Positions 52,291 to 64,000 of a stretch of DNA of 64,000 nucleotides are shown piece by piece. The notes beneath the pieces are model-generated. The model saw only the letters and a list, made by a program, of their open reading frames with translations, was not told the origin of the DNA and did not search any database. This DNA is from Struthio camelus (taxonomy: Eukaryota > Chordata > Aves > Struthioniformes > Struthionidae), in assembly GCF_040807025.1 (NCBI RefSeq), contig NC_090952.1, positions 3,860,001-3,924,000 on the forward strand. The letters are read 5' to 3'. The position numbers and the translations under genes are program-made. The first letter of the stretch is position 1, and every line of letters begins with the position of its first letter.

Positions 52291-53249
52291 GATTCTCCTC
52301 GGGTGGAAGGCAAGTGTGGCCAGCTCCCACAAACACACGCTTTGGTAAAGAGCAGGCCAGGTACATCCACCCTAATGGGCACAAGCTGAACAGACAGCAG
52401 TTCTGGCGGAAAAAGAGACATAATTTCCCGTTTATATCATGCAGTTCCTTTGCCCCGCAAACAGGGATAAGCAAGCAGAAGAAAAGCCCTTTTTTGTGTA
52501 TTTTCCTTTTGAACCTTCCCTAGCATCCCTGGAAAGAAAACACTGTGCAAGCATTCTGGCCCAGAGACCTCTCTTGGCTGCTTTACTGTAAAACCCCACT
52601 CTGCTAACATCGTTTGCATTGATGCAGTTTCATGGCAATTGGAGCTGACTGGCCATGAGAGCCAGATCCTGAGCTCCTTATTCAGCCTGCAACATGAAGG
52701 TGTAGTCATTGACTGCAATGTGAGTTTTTCTCTGAAGATGGAGCCAGGCAGCATAAAACATCAATAAAGAGCTCAGGATGTGTCCCTTTAATGAGCTGAG
52801 ATTGTAACACACTGATGGAGTTTGCCAGAAGCTGCCCATTCTGTTAGGAGGAGTAGATCCTGCTGGAAAAGTGTTAAGTGGGTCCTGCTGACTCATTGAT
52901 GCAGATGGCTCCATCCCCACGCGGATGGCGGCGAGGCAGGAGGTGCTGGCTCAGGGGAGAGCAGCTAGCGCAGGGGCTGAGCGAAGCAGACGGAGGAGCC
53001 CTGGCAGCACCCGAGCGGGGCTAAGCTGGGTACCCTGTGCATGTAAACACAGCCAGGGGCTGAATGCAAAAGGAGCTGTATTTTCCCCCTGCCCGTTTGG
53101 GTATATTAAGCACCTGGCCCAAAGCTTTGCCCAAAGCTCAAGGGTGTCCTGGTACTCTCCTGCATACAAGCATCAACAGGCTCCATGTGGGGGCTGTTCT
53201 TCTACAGAAAACGTATTTAGCGCTACAAGGTCCCCTACCAAAACTCACA

Positions 53250-53350
53250 TTGCCTCCCAGCAGAGAAACCAAGGTGCGGAGCAAAGACATGACTTGAACA
53301 GCAAATGCCAAGCTAAATGTGCAGTGCAGAGACCCTCACCCCTAGACTCC
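53250..53350 (-). mobile_element. Possible MIR-like SINE relic
   Basis: The order of GACTTGAACAGCAAATGCC, then CAGTGCAGAGACCCTCACC and CTAGACTCC, resembles the tRNA-like part of reversed MIR elements. Highly decayed. Confidence 0.25.
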
Positions 53351-56300
53351 TCAAACACCTAATCAGCCAGGCCCCCAGCTTGCATGCAAGTACCATGGGG
53401 TAGGGAAAGCCAGAAGGTGAGTTGGTGATACGGATAGAGATATTAGGAGACCTGTATGTACAAGTGTCTGCTGCCGAGAAATTATCTCCGTCTTCCAGTT
53501 CCTTGGCACCGTGGCCAGGACTGGCATATGCCTGGGCATGCATTCTGCTCAAAGCGTGGGCGGCCAGCTCAGGAATTGAAGTCATTGCACCGTATCAGCC
53601 TGCTGGCTGTGTGGGGGCCTCCTTTCGGCAGATGAAGAACGCAGAACTGAAGTTAGCCAGCAGCAGGCGGACTCCCTCACCCCGCCATGCCAAGAGCCCT
53701 CACGCCTGCTGCAGGGGATCCACTGCTGGCAGTGAGGGAAGAGATTTGCTCATTCCTCCCCAGAGCTTTCGAGCCACCAATCCAGAAGCCTCACGGATGT
53801 TAGTCTGCGAGGAAAGATGAGCAGCCACAGCTGTCCTCAAAGAGAAAAGTGGGACAGCCAGGATGAGGGACTCAGGACTGTCCCAGAAGGTGCTGTCACC
53901 TCTAGAAAGAGGCTCTCCTTAGTAAGCGGTGCTCCTCACATCAAGCAGGCTTGAGGTCTATGTGGAATGCCATAGGTGGGCGCCCCCCGTGCTGATGTCC
54001 AGCACCTAGCCGCTTTCTACTGCTCTAGTTCACTGGAACACCCAGTCCCCCAGCCAGGTGACTTCCCTGCAGCAGCCCTGCCGGACACTCTGCTCTCTGC
54101 TAGCACCCAGAATATCAGCACTGTGTGTTTCCCCATCCAACACCCATTGCCAGACCCAATGGGGAATGAAGTGCACAAGGACTGCCCCTCTGATCCATCT
54201 CCTCACAGCCTCCACTGATCCCCAGGTCTCTAATGTGCTCTTCCTGCCCCTATACACCCTCTGCTAGCCCGTGCAATTCTGGTTCCTCTTGACAGACCTG
54301 ACCTTGCATCCTTAGGACACGTGCTCTTCATCTGACCTGTCTCTGTGGGGCACATTCAACCCCTGGCTCCCCGGCGCACAATGTTCCCATGACAGTGTCT
54401 TTTCTATGCCCACGTGGCCATGCCCACAGTGCCAGCTCTTTCCCTGGCTCCTAAGCCCTGCACTCCCTGTGATGCCTCTCCACCATCCTGATCTTTTCCA
54501 GGAGCAGTCACCGCCTGCTTTTTCATGTCTCCTGACTTTCCAAAGATCCACTGCATGTATCAGGCAACCTGCCTGCAGATGCACAGAGATAGCCAGATGT
54601 GCTCAGCTCTCTGCATGCATGCTGTGGAGCTGGTCCATGCAGCCATCAGCAGATCTTCCACTTTTTGCTCCCCACCAAGCCCAGAGCAGCACCGAGCTTC
54701 CCGAGCACCTGACTTGAGCCTCTGCCCCTTGCCTGATTAATACCCTTCCCGCTCCAAATCAAGTCCTCTCTTGCCCAATTAGGCAAGATTCATTCCCCAG
54801 TTACAGTGGTGGGGGGGACAGTTTTCCCCAATTTCTGTGCTTTCAGCACTTTGAGTTCCAGTTTCAATGTCACTTTAACTTGAGTGCGTGTGTGTGTAGA
54901 GGAGAAAGGCTTGGTATTAAATTGCCAATCTGGTCACATGTTGCCTTAGATTTGGCCGTAGCTAAGCAGCACCACCCCCGCATTCACTTTTTTGGCTGGT
55001 GACTCCTCTGCTCGGCGTAAAGCAGAGCCGGTGAAGAATAGGAGAAACTGGAGGGGGAAAAAAAAAAAAGGCGAGTCATTGTGAATGTCAGGAGCTCCTC
55101 AGCTGCGGGTGTGACAACGATCCTCCCCCTCCAAACTCGCTCCGGGTGAGAGCCAAAGAGAGAGGATTTCATGAGGATCTGGTAGCAAGCTATTTTCAGA
55201 GCTGACATCCTACCCATTGCTAAAAATAGCTGGTCCCCTCCACACAAACCAGGGTTTCTTTTCTGTTAAACTTTAATAAACCTCAGCAATGCTCAGACCT
55301 TGCTTTCTCCCCACACTTTGCTCCCTTGCTCGCTCCACTCTTCTTTCATCCATTTCTTTGCCCCTCATTTCCCTCTGCCCAGGTTTTCTCTCCATTTTCC
55401 TCCCACCCCACAGCCCTCTCTCCTGGTCGCCTCTGCTAGCTCCCAGGGAACAGAGCGGAGATATCGCCGCTGCAGGGCTGGGGGGAGAAGAGGGCTCTGG
55501 CAGGGCTGGCAACAGGGGGACACCCAGGCTGAGTGCCCTGCACTGCAGTCCTGACAACCGGTCAAAGTGCCTCGCACCTAGGGTTGGCCCACGGCCTGCC
55601 TAGTCCAGGAGAGGGTCTCTGGCCCTCCCGGTCATGGGACTCAGCACCTTCCAGAGCAGGCAGCCAAGAGAAGCAGCAAGGGCAGCTGCCACTCTCACAT
55701 CCTGCTCAAAAGTAATGTCTTATGGGGTCTTCAGGAGGCAGGGCGGACAACAAGGACTTCAGACCTGACTTTGCACTGCCTGTGCTGTCCCCAGCATGAG
55801 CTGGGGCTACTGTCCCCAGCTGATCTGCTGCCAGGCAAAAAGCAAGGAGCCTCAAGCCTCCTTCCAGGAACTGGGCAGCTTGGCACCGCTCCCAGAAGCT
55901 TGCCCAAGCACCCCGAAAGGAGGCACCGGCTGCAGCTCCCCAGAAGGGTGCAATAGCATAGCTGGAGCCCAGGACAGAGCCAGCCCAGCCTGCACCCCCA
56001 CCGAGCAGCCCTGCCATGCTGCACCCCACACGGCAAGTCTCTGCCACCAAATCAGGGCAGAAGTTGCAGGTAGGACCTTTGCTTTGGTCTATGGCGCTCC
56101 CAGCTCCTAGTTGGGGGTCCTGGTCTCGGAGATGCAAAGCTGGCTGCACCGAGCGGGATGTGCACACGTGCCGGGGGCGTCAATAGGGTGAAGGAGGCAG
56201 GGGCCTGGGCTCCGCATCAGGCATATGGAGGTGAGAGCACCTGGCCATAGACATCGGGGAACTGGCCAGCGATAGCAAACAGCCCACTCATCCCCCTGCA

Positions 56301-57589
56301 GCCTTACTGGTGCTCAGGGAGCCAAGGGCACCCAGCTGGGCCTGTCGCTGAAGGTTAACAGTGGGAAGTTCTGCCCACCCATAGAGACTGGAGCCAGCGT
56401 TCAGCCGCAGTCACCTCTAAGAGGACTCCTAAAAACAACACCTAGCCTAAAAAACTTGCACCTCCCTAAGGCGCTCGGAGTCACTGCTGCTGGCCCTCGT
56501 CTCTCTGGGAACTGTTCATAATTCCCTACCTTCATTAGTACTGCTACCTTGGAGGTATTTATAGCAAGCAAACCTATACCCACCTCCAGTCTTTTTTAAA
56601 GACAATACAAATTTAACTCTTTCCGATGTTCTTCCTCCTTGTAACTCCAACCCAGCCCGGCAGTCCAAATCCCCACTGCTGAAGTCCAAGTTGGGCATAA
56701 CCAAACTGCGGAGCCTTTCTCCATTTGGTGCATATGCCCTCCCTGGCTCATTGTCACATCTTCTGCCTCTCTTTGGCCCTCAGCAGAGGACACAGCCGAT
56801 CTGGGCTCCATCACTCCTGTGACGGAGCAGCAGCTTAGTGAACAGCCACCTGTTCCAGCTGAGGAGGACTGGAAGGGCTGGACGCTATCACTACCATGCC
56901 ATGGGCATGCTTTGGGCTTCATACGGAGCTTGTCAGCAAACATACAGCAGTAGAAAACCTGAACATGGAAGTACTTAAGGTGGGGGTGAGGTGTTCATTG
57001 GATTTGGGTCCCTTTAAAATTGCTCTCATTTGGCATGCAAGCAGGGAAATCTCTGTGTGACTGTACTGGAAGACTTCACTGCCTTAGGGGGGAACATTGG
57101 ATAACCCCATAACTGGCTGAACATAAACATAGGGCCTGCTCGGCTCTCCCCAGCCGCCCCAAGGAGCCACGCACCGGGCAGGGAATGGATCCATCGCTGC
57201 CAGGCCTGAGCATCCCTTGCATTTGGCCGCCACATCGCAGGGCAGCCTTGTACCAGCGAGGGCAGGACTGAGGGCACAGAGCAGGTCTGGACCAGAGAGG
57301 CATCGGCAGAGCCAGGTCGGGGCCGGGCTGGTATGCCGAAAGGAAGGATGGGCAGCTCCACATGGAGCCGGCGCTGCTGAGAGCCCCATGGCGAGCGGGG
57401 GCAGGCTCGGAGCAGGTGCAAAGCTGAGGGCAGAGGAAGTTTGCAGGCTGCCTTCCCATGCAGACAGCACTCAGGTCCAGCCACGGTCATAAATAGCCGC
57501 TGAATCCCCAAATCTGTTAACGGAGCAACGCAAAGCATCTCTTTCCTGCTGCTCAGGGCCTGGCTCTGCCTCGCCTCCCCATGCAGGGC

Positions 57590-57870
57590 TGCATGGGGCT
57601 GCCCCTCGCCCACGCGCTCTCGCTGCTCAGCTCCGCTCCTGACGCAGGGGCTTTACGGCGGCTCAGCACTGCGCCCATTAGAGGGAACAGCTCGCTTTGC
57701 TCACCTTCTCCCTCTGCCTTGTGCTGGGTGTGTGCTGGCCTTTAAGAGGCCCTGGCTGCCCGCCAGACAGCCATTTCCTGGTAATCTAATAGCTGCAGCA
57801 GATGAACTGCAAATGCATTTCCTGCCACCGTGCTGTAAAATTTTTATTAATGTAAGGAGAGAATGCATCG
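57590..57870. promoter_or_regulatory. Candidate regulatory element / minor CpG cluster
   Basis: A small CpG cluster (57600-57700) joins an AT-rich block with an octamer-like AAATGCATTT, E-box-like CAGATG and ATTAAT cores. On the minus strand there is a donor-like AAG followed by GTGAGC (GT at 57704-57703). It may be an enhancer or an alternative SPRY3 first exon; there is no direct proof. Confidence 0.25.
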
Positions 57871-58937
57871 CTGGCTTGCGTTGCACGGGGCTGTGCGGGG
57901 CTGCCGGGGCGGAGGGGAGGATGAGCGATGGCAAAGCAGCCGGGGCTGGGGGGAGGCAGGGAACGCAGAGCAGCAGCAGTGCCCTGGCAGCGCAGGAAGG
58001 GCTGGCGCAGGTGGAGGTCAGGGCGGCTGGCGGCAGAGCCGCTTTGGAGGAGGCGACAGGGCTGCGTCTCCAGCCTGCAGCATCAGAGGCTGTGTGCTAG
58101 CAGGAGGCGTGGGGGGATGTGGGTGCCTCATGCTAGCAGCGGGGAGCTGGGGGTCCTAGAGGGGAGATGAGCGGCACCCATGAGAAACCCCAGCCCGCTT
58201 GCTTCGATGCGTGGCAGCACCTTTAGCGCCAGCAGGGAGGTGAAGCAGTGCACCTCAGGTCCGGATGCTGAGCCCACATCTCTCAGGCCAGAGATCCCCT
58301 GGGGGCACATGCCAGAGGGAAAGAGAGGCCGGGCTGGGATTAGTCTGAAATTCAGCCTTTGGTCCAGCTCTGGCTTCACAGGAACATCAGGCCCAGCCTG
58401 TCTCAGCGATGCCTTTTTCGGCCACCCACAGCCTCGCTGCAGAGGGATGCACAGGCAGGACGCACTGACTGTTGGACCCACGGGGCTCAGGACAGAGATG
58501 GGTCTGGGCTGCCCCCTCCCAGGCCCTCCCAGGCAGCTCGTCATGCTCCCTCCCTGGGCTCAAGGACATGTCCTGGCTGCTCACCCTTGGGACCCCAGGG
58601 ACAGTGTCTCACTGCTGTCCACAGTCATCTGCCAACTCCCTGCCCGGCCCGGCAGCTGGACCGCTGGACCTCCCCTTTGGGAAGCCAGGGATCGAGGGAA
58701 CTTGTTTTTGTGCTTTCTCCCCATGGCTTTTGTTTGATTTTGCTAATCGTGAGCCATCCTGTGTGGGAAAGGTGGACAGGTCTGTCAGCACCAGTAATTT
58801 CCCCCTTGCCTTGCTGCTCAAACCCAGGTGGGCTTGCCAGGCTGCAGCACACAGGATTCCCCAGCTCCTGTTCAAGTGCGGGAAAGAAAATCTTGCAGTT
58901 AGAGCTTTGCAGCTACAGGATTTGCAAAGCCAGGCAT

Positions 58938-58985
58938 CACTCATAAGGAAACTGAGGCAGAATCAAGGAAAGCGCTTCCTCTGGA
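58938..58985 (-). mobile_element. Possible MIR relic, antisense
   Basis: ACTCATAAGGAAACTGAGGC followed by AGAATCAAGG resembles the reversed MIR stretch (CAGGAAACTGAGGCACAGAG). Short; moderate to low support. Confidence 0.4.
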
Positions 58986-60282
58986 GGTAAAAGTGGGATG
59001 TAGTCCCCCAGCAACTTTTCCAAGGCAAAAGACAGCCACAGGTGGGTTTTGCTCAGCATTCCTGACCCCACCTTGATGGCTCTCTCCAGCCACCAGAGAA
59101 CTGTGTCCTTGAAAGCCACCTGAGACAGGCTCATGTACAGTCACTGCTTGACAGATCGGCCAAGACCCACTTGCCAGGCAGGAGTCTCTTTTTTTGGGCG
59201 TCCTCGCTCTCCTCCTTTGCCCTCAGCCCCCAGCACGACACGCACATAACATGCTCAAAGCAGTGCTGTGCTGTACTGTGGTTTTCCTTGTACCCGGCCT
59301 CCCTGCACAGCCAGAAGCCTGCCCTGGGATCTACCATCCCCAGCTGCACTTAGCACAGGCGAAGGGCATCCTGAATCTCTGTGAGGGATAGCTGGTGGTG
59401 TTGGTCCATCTCTGGCATGTCCTGTCCCCCAGCGTGGCAGCAAGTTTCACGCTGCAATGTGGTACGTGGCTGGAAAGTAGCTCCCCGAGGCATCCGCATC
59501 CACAAGGATGTCAGCCAGCAAACACAGTGCGAAGGGGATCGAGGCAAGGTAAGACGAGCTGGCGTGCCCTAGCAGATGGACAGATCAGTGGGAGACATGC
59601 CACAGATTCCCTACCTGCCCTCGATACAGCATTTAATCTACCTCATGCCTCCACTGATGGTCTGGGCTGACTCCTGCCCAGCTGGGGAAGGGACATCCCA
59701 GCAAAAATCCCCCATTAACTTCAAGGTGCAGTGCTCCCAGGTAAGAGACAGCCTGCACTGAGCACTAAATCCTTTGACATTGCCTAGAGAGCATCCCTAG
59801 CATGAGGCTTCCAAGCTGGCCCAGCACCATATCAGATGGGCCAATATGTGTTAAACCCCGGGATGGACAATCACAGCCCTTCTCTGTGACATTGGGAGGG
59901 ACTGCAGCAGAAGTTCCCTGCTCTGGAGCAGGCTCAGAGCGCAGCTGCCCTGACCCCATGCTGAGATCGCCCAGTGCTGTGGAGGATTTTGGATGTCCAA
60001 CTCCCTCTGACGTTGACAGATGAAGGGGTGCTGGGAAGAGCAGAGGAGGCCCTGCTGCCACAGAGCTGGGAGGCCATGGGCTCTCCATCCCTGGAAGGGA
60101 TAGGTGATGAAACCAGCTGGTGCGAAGAGGGTGGTTAAATAGACTCCTAGTTACTGGCATCATTTTGTCTATTTGTGATCACTGGAGAAGCTTCTTGACC
60201 CCTCTCCTCCTTCTCTCCATTCATGGCCACAGAAATGCTGAGTTTGCCAGTCAGCACAGCAGAGGAAGCAGAAATCTTTGCT

Positions 60283-60303
60283 GGGGGGGGGAGGGGGGGG
60301 AGG
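60283..60303. repeat. G9-A-G8 tract
   Basis: Two long G runs split by one A, with potential to form G-quadruplex. No gene is adjacent. Confidence 0.9.
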
Positions 60304-60949
60304 CCAGGAGCAAGGCACAAGAGCTGGGATGTGCATGTCCTTGAGTCTCTATTTTGGTAGCAGTTGATTTGTTCAGTGCCCCAGACACAGATGCTCCTTG
60401 CTGCCTCCCACAGCAGAGGTTTGTGCCCCAGCTGTGCCAAATGCCCAGGCATGGGTGCGTGGCCACTTGCCAAGGGCAGGTGGGATCCTCTGGCAGCAGG
60501 GGATGGGGACAATAGCTCTCTTTATGACTTTTTATAGATTTTTTTCCAAATCAATTGAGAGTTGTGCCAACAAGCATAATCCAAGCTTTCATGGGGCAGG
60601 GTTTGGAAAGGATGCACAGAGGCCAGTAGCAGGTTCAGCATCCCCTTCAAGATCCCCCCAGCATTGCCCCCATTCACCCAAACCCAAACAGATCCAGCCC
60701 AGTAAAAATCCTGGATCAGACCTGCATGTTGTCACCAACCCAGAGCATCCACCTTGCAGCTGGGCTGGAGACATCCGAGCATCTTTGCTGCTGGGAAGCG
60801 TCCATCCCAGGCAGCTGCATCCTGCCTCATCGTCCCCGGCCCGTGAGCAGCCCCTGTGCCAGAGGGGAGCCTGGAGCCCTGGGGCCAGGGAGCTGAAGAC
60901 ATATGCGCAGCCCTTTTACCACTCGGAGCCTGCTCCCTGCGCAAAGGCA

Positions 60950-61210
60950 GAGCTAAATTGGAAAAACACACACAATGACCTCTTGTGGAATGTAGTATGA
61001 ATATTTGATAGGTCTAATGTAATCATATCCAATCGATAAAGGCAGGAATATCTCTCCCCACTCCTGCGCTCTCTCTCTGCCCTGTCCCTTCCTCTCTTTT
61101 CCTCTCTCTCCCTCACTCTCTCTTTCATTAATGCATTCTCCATTTTACATTATTTATTAACTTCCTTCCTTTTTTTATTTAGAAAAAATAAATTAAATAA
61201 CAGTGGTTAT
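60950..61210. promoter_or_regulatory. Candidate AT-rich conserved non-coding element
   Basis: Two AT-rich blocks with GAATATTTGATAGG, AATCGATAAAG, ATTAATGCATT and ATTTATTAAC flank a CT tract. The look is that of vertebrate developmental non-coding elements. Inference only. Confidence 0.25.
61045..61125. repeat. CT-rich low-complexity tract
   Basis: Repeated CTCTCT/TTCCTCTC on plus, with purines on minus. It lies in the middle of an AT-rich candidate conserved element. Confidence 0.8.
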
Positions 61211-61514
61211 CTGGAGGCTCAGACCCTCCTGCCTAAGCGCTTTTGGGCCAGGCAAAAACTTTGCTGACCTTCCCTCACTTTCTTTCCTTTCTCTGTTGAA
61301 ACAGAGAGGCCCTACCCCATGGCCATGGCCACCTGACACCCCTGTCCTCCGCCTGCTCCCCAACACGTACTGCCTCTTGGCTCTGCCAGGAACCAGACTG
61401 CAGGTGACAGGGCTGGCGAGCGCCGATGACCGTCTGTGATCCCAGAACAATGCTGGCAGGAGCTGGTGGGCTCGCCCAGTCCACCTCTCTGTCCCAAAGC
61501 GTTTGCATGAGCTC

Positions 61515-61620
61515 CTCTGGGTAGATGTTTGTTCAATGTGTTCTTAAAACCCTCCAGGTGAGCAGGGCAACTGCTCCACCTCACAGCCTTTGGTATCAGG
61601 AGCCAGGACCTCTGGGTGAT
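61515..61620 (-). mobile_element. CR1 LINE fragment, antisense
   Basis: TGTTCTTAAAACCCTCCAGG followed by GGCAACTGCTCCACCTCAC resembles the CR1 3' region read in reverse (typical form: GTTCTTAAAAACCTCCA followed by GATTCCACAACCTC). Short and diverged; ends uncertain. Confidence 0.55.
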
Positions 61621-63714
61621 GCTGGGAGGAGAGGGCATGGGCCCTACCCAGTGACATGTTCCAGTCCCCCAGAGCTGTTTCACAAGCCAAGCTCCCAGGG
61701 CCAGGCTCAACTCTGGTTGCAGGTGAAAGCAGGTTTTTCCCTCCTTCGGGAGGGTAATTCACCCCATATCAGCCAGCTGGATGCAGCACACGGAGATAGC
61801 CCTTGGCATGCTCTGAGGGCAAGAGGTGCTTCCCTGCATGTGGCCATGCACAAAGCGGGAATAAGTCCTTCTCCTGGCCTGGATGAATTTGGAGCTTTTC
61901 TTGGGGCAGGGTCAGTGCTGGGAGGTGGCAGTAACTCCTCCTATGCTGGCAAGCCCACCTTGCCTATTGTCGTGAAAGGTGGCAGCAGGGAGCTGGGTGG
62001 CTTCTTTGTGCCATGCAATGGCTTGCCGGAGACATGACAACGCAGGAAGGCAGGTCGAAGCACTTGAACTGGCTCCAGTGCCAGTGGTAGCGATCCTGAG
62101 CTCTGCTCCACAAGGACAGGGACACGTTCGTTTCCAGGGACTCTGCCCATCCTATAAACAGGGATTCGTAGGCAAATAATCCCTTCTTAGGTATGAATCT
62201 CTCCTTTCCTACCAGCCCAATGTGGCTATGAGAGTGGATTGGCACCTGGGTCTGTCTAATGCAGTATCTTTGTCAGATCGGTCTGTCTTCCTGCCCTTGC
62301 TGCAGCAGGTCCCCAAGGGCAGCATGGGGTTGGATAACTGGTTCTCCTGCCTCAAGGGAACCAGGTTGCGCTTGCATGCCGTGGGGCGCTGGGCAGGCTG
62401 TAGTCAGTGAAGTGGGGAGAGGAGAGGTGGTCATACCCCTGGTGAGCTAAAGGTTTGCTCCAGGAGCTCAGGACTGGACTCACAAAGTTAGCTCATCCAT
62501 CCCTCACTGTGGTTCCTAGGAAAGCCATCTTCCACAACAGGCTTTGGGCCTGATCTGCAAGATAGGCAGATGCCAGTGTCCTCCAGCCACCCACACTCCA
62601 GATCTGGGCTGGGGCTGAGGACAGCACAGTGAAACAAGGAGATGTCTCCCATTGGGAGCTTCCATATCACAAACCACCTACACCAAAGCCAGGGTTAACT
62701 CCACCCCCTTCCCCCCCTCCCCGGCTCATGTATGGGCAGTGCATCACTTACGTCATTGCCCATGGGATTTGAACCACAGGAACCTTGCTGGGAGGGTTGC
62801 CGGATCGCCTCTCAGCATGGACGTAGGGCCTGGTGGGGAGCAGGACCTATAAGGACAGGGCTAGGGAATTCACACAGTGGCACCTACATTTTGGGATTGC
62901 TGGTCTGACTGGGGCTGCACTGGAGCTTGCAGCAGCTCCGGAACAAGTGGGATGGAGGAGATATGGGACAACAGCTCTGCAGTGGTGACTGCAGCCACAG
63001 GCCTTCCTCTGGCCTCATGCCCAGCTTAGCCTTGTGCAACGCCCCAGCACCACAGCCCCTTTAGGGTAGCTCCCCTGGAGATGGCCATAAAGGCTCCGGG
63101 ACAGCTGGGAACTGAACCCAGGAATCAAGCTCAGTGCACCATGACAGAGCTGCAGAGAGGACTCAGGAGACCTGGCTCCCTGCCCCCCACCATGCTCCAC
63201 TGTCCTCCAAGGTGTCCTTGTTCCCAGGGCAGGATGCCCCAACCTTCAGATCCCCCTCAGCTTCCCCGACTCCCACCTCCTCCAGGCTACTTGCTAGGGT
63301 GCTGCGCGCCCATGGCCTCTGTGGGGATGAGCATGCCAGCATGCTGGTAGGCCCAGGGACTCACTGCTTGCTTTGCAGTGGCAGTGTGGGAGGAGGCAGT
63401 GAACAATTCTTGGCTACCAGGCTCATGACAATAATGCAATGTTGTGTTTTCATTCTTGCATTTCTTCATCACTTGGAGAGAAGGGAAGCAAGAACAGCCC
63501 TTGCATGGGGGATCCAGCCCCATCACTCTCTTGGCAATGACTCTGAGGATGCTCACTTGACCCTGGCATAGTGACTGAATTATGGTAAAGGCTACAGCCC
63601 TAATATTATTTGATGAAGCCCATGGGGGTAATGCTGAATGTAATGCTGAAACATTTGTGGGCTCTGAATGCCTTTCAGTATGTTAAAGTCCCTTTGTTGG
63701 AGGCAAAGTGCTTC

Positions 63715-63765
63715 AGCTCATAGACGCTTAGGGTGGAAAGTCCCTAAAGGTGCTGACAAAGGTAA
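63715..63765 (-). mobile_element. Possible decayed CR1 3' end
   Basis: CTCATAGACGCTTAGGGTGG followed by AAAGTCCCT resembles the reversed CR1 terminus (CATAGATTCTAGGGCTGGAA). Very short; may be coincidence. Confidence 0.3.
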
Positions 63766-64000
63766 CCAAGCCAAAAACATTTGTCAGGAGGAGTCTGAAG
63801 TTCCCTGAACTTCCCTAGGGCTGTGCTCTACCCTAGGTTACTTCCAGGGCTTCCCAGAGAAGCTGGGAACATCCTGGCAGTCTGGGGATACTCCACCTCT
63901 GCTCCTGGCCCATGTTGCCCTAGGAGGGCATGAGCTGAGCATGAGTGCTTGCCTGGATGGAGTAGACTCCTCTGTCTGTCTGCATGCCAGATACCTCACA

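Larger units (their letters stand above)
49126..64000. other. Intergenic stretch upstream of SPRY3
   Basis: No exon recognised. It holds CR1 fragments at 52.15 and 61.5 kb, possible MIR relics, a CA microsatellite, a G9-A-G8 tract and two candidate regulatory blocks (57.6 and 61 kb). ORFs of 130-200 codons at 55.7-59 kb are favoured by GC-rich sequence, overlap on both strands and show no domain. Confidence 0.65.

Noticed and set aside
55706..58946. Several ORFs of 130-200 codons
   Set aside because: Found on both strands in GC-rich sequence, mutually overlapping, rich in Pro/Ala/Gly/Ser/Cys with no family signature.

Overview
The window is vertebrate genomic DNA and contains one protein-coding gene that I can support, an intact SPRY3 (Sprouty homolog 3) on the minus strand. 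The host looks like a sauropsid, most likely a turtle or crocodilian. CR1 LINE fragments with the non-avian type of 3' end occur at about 10.6, 52.15 and 61.5 kb, old MIR/CORE-SINE pieces are present, and the encoded protein is close to mammalian SPRY3 but clearly diverged. I found no bacterial, viral or CRISPR-like content.

SPRY3 is laid out right to left. A CpG-rich promoter and candidate non-coding first exon lie at about 48.2-48.7 kb and end in a (CGG)10 tract just before a consensus splice donor (GT at 48214-48213). A first intron of about 4.4 kb carries a CpG-rich minisatellite of about 43-bp period right next to exon 1. A single coding exon at 43726-42851 encodes 291 aa. A very long inferred 3' UTR runs down to a poly(A) signal at 36303-36298, with AU-rich elements and a Pumilio-type site. 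The exon, UTR and TSS limits are inferences; only the CDS is read directly.

The flanks (1-36.2 kb and 49.1-64 kb) hold no exon that I recognise. The many ORFs of 60-220 codons there are chance ORFs, and I saw nothing of the expected syntenic neighbours VAMP7 or TMLHE. The flanks hold a partial tandem duplication (15.6-16.1 kb, copies about 98% identical), microsatellites, homopolymeric C/G tracts, decayed CR1/MIR pieces and some AT-rich stretches that resemble conserved regulatory DNA. Sprouty proteins are feedback inhibitors of receptor tyrosine kinase/ERK signalling, so the region is best read as a tightly regulated single-gene locus in a large regulatory territory. I did not find a novel multi-gene system. 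The most unusual structure is the CpG island/intron 1 minisatellite together with the CGG repeat at the SPRY3 first exon.
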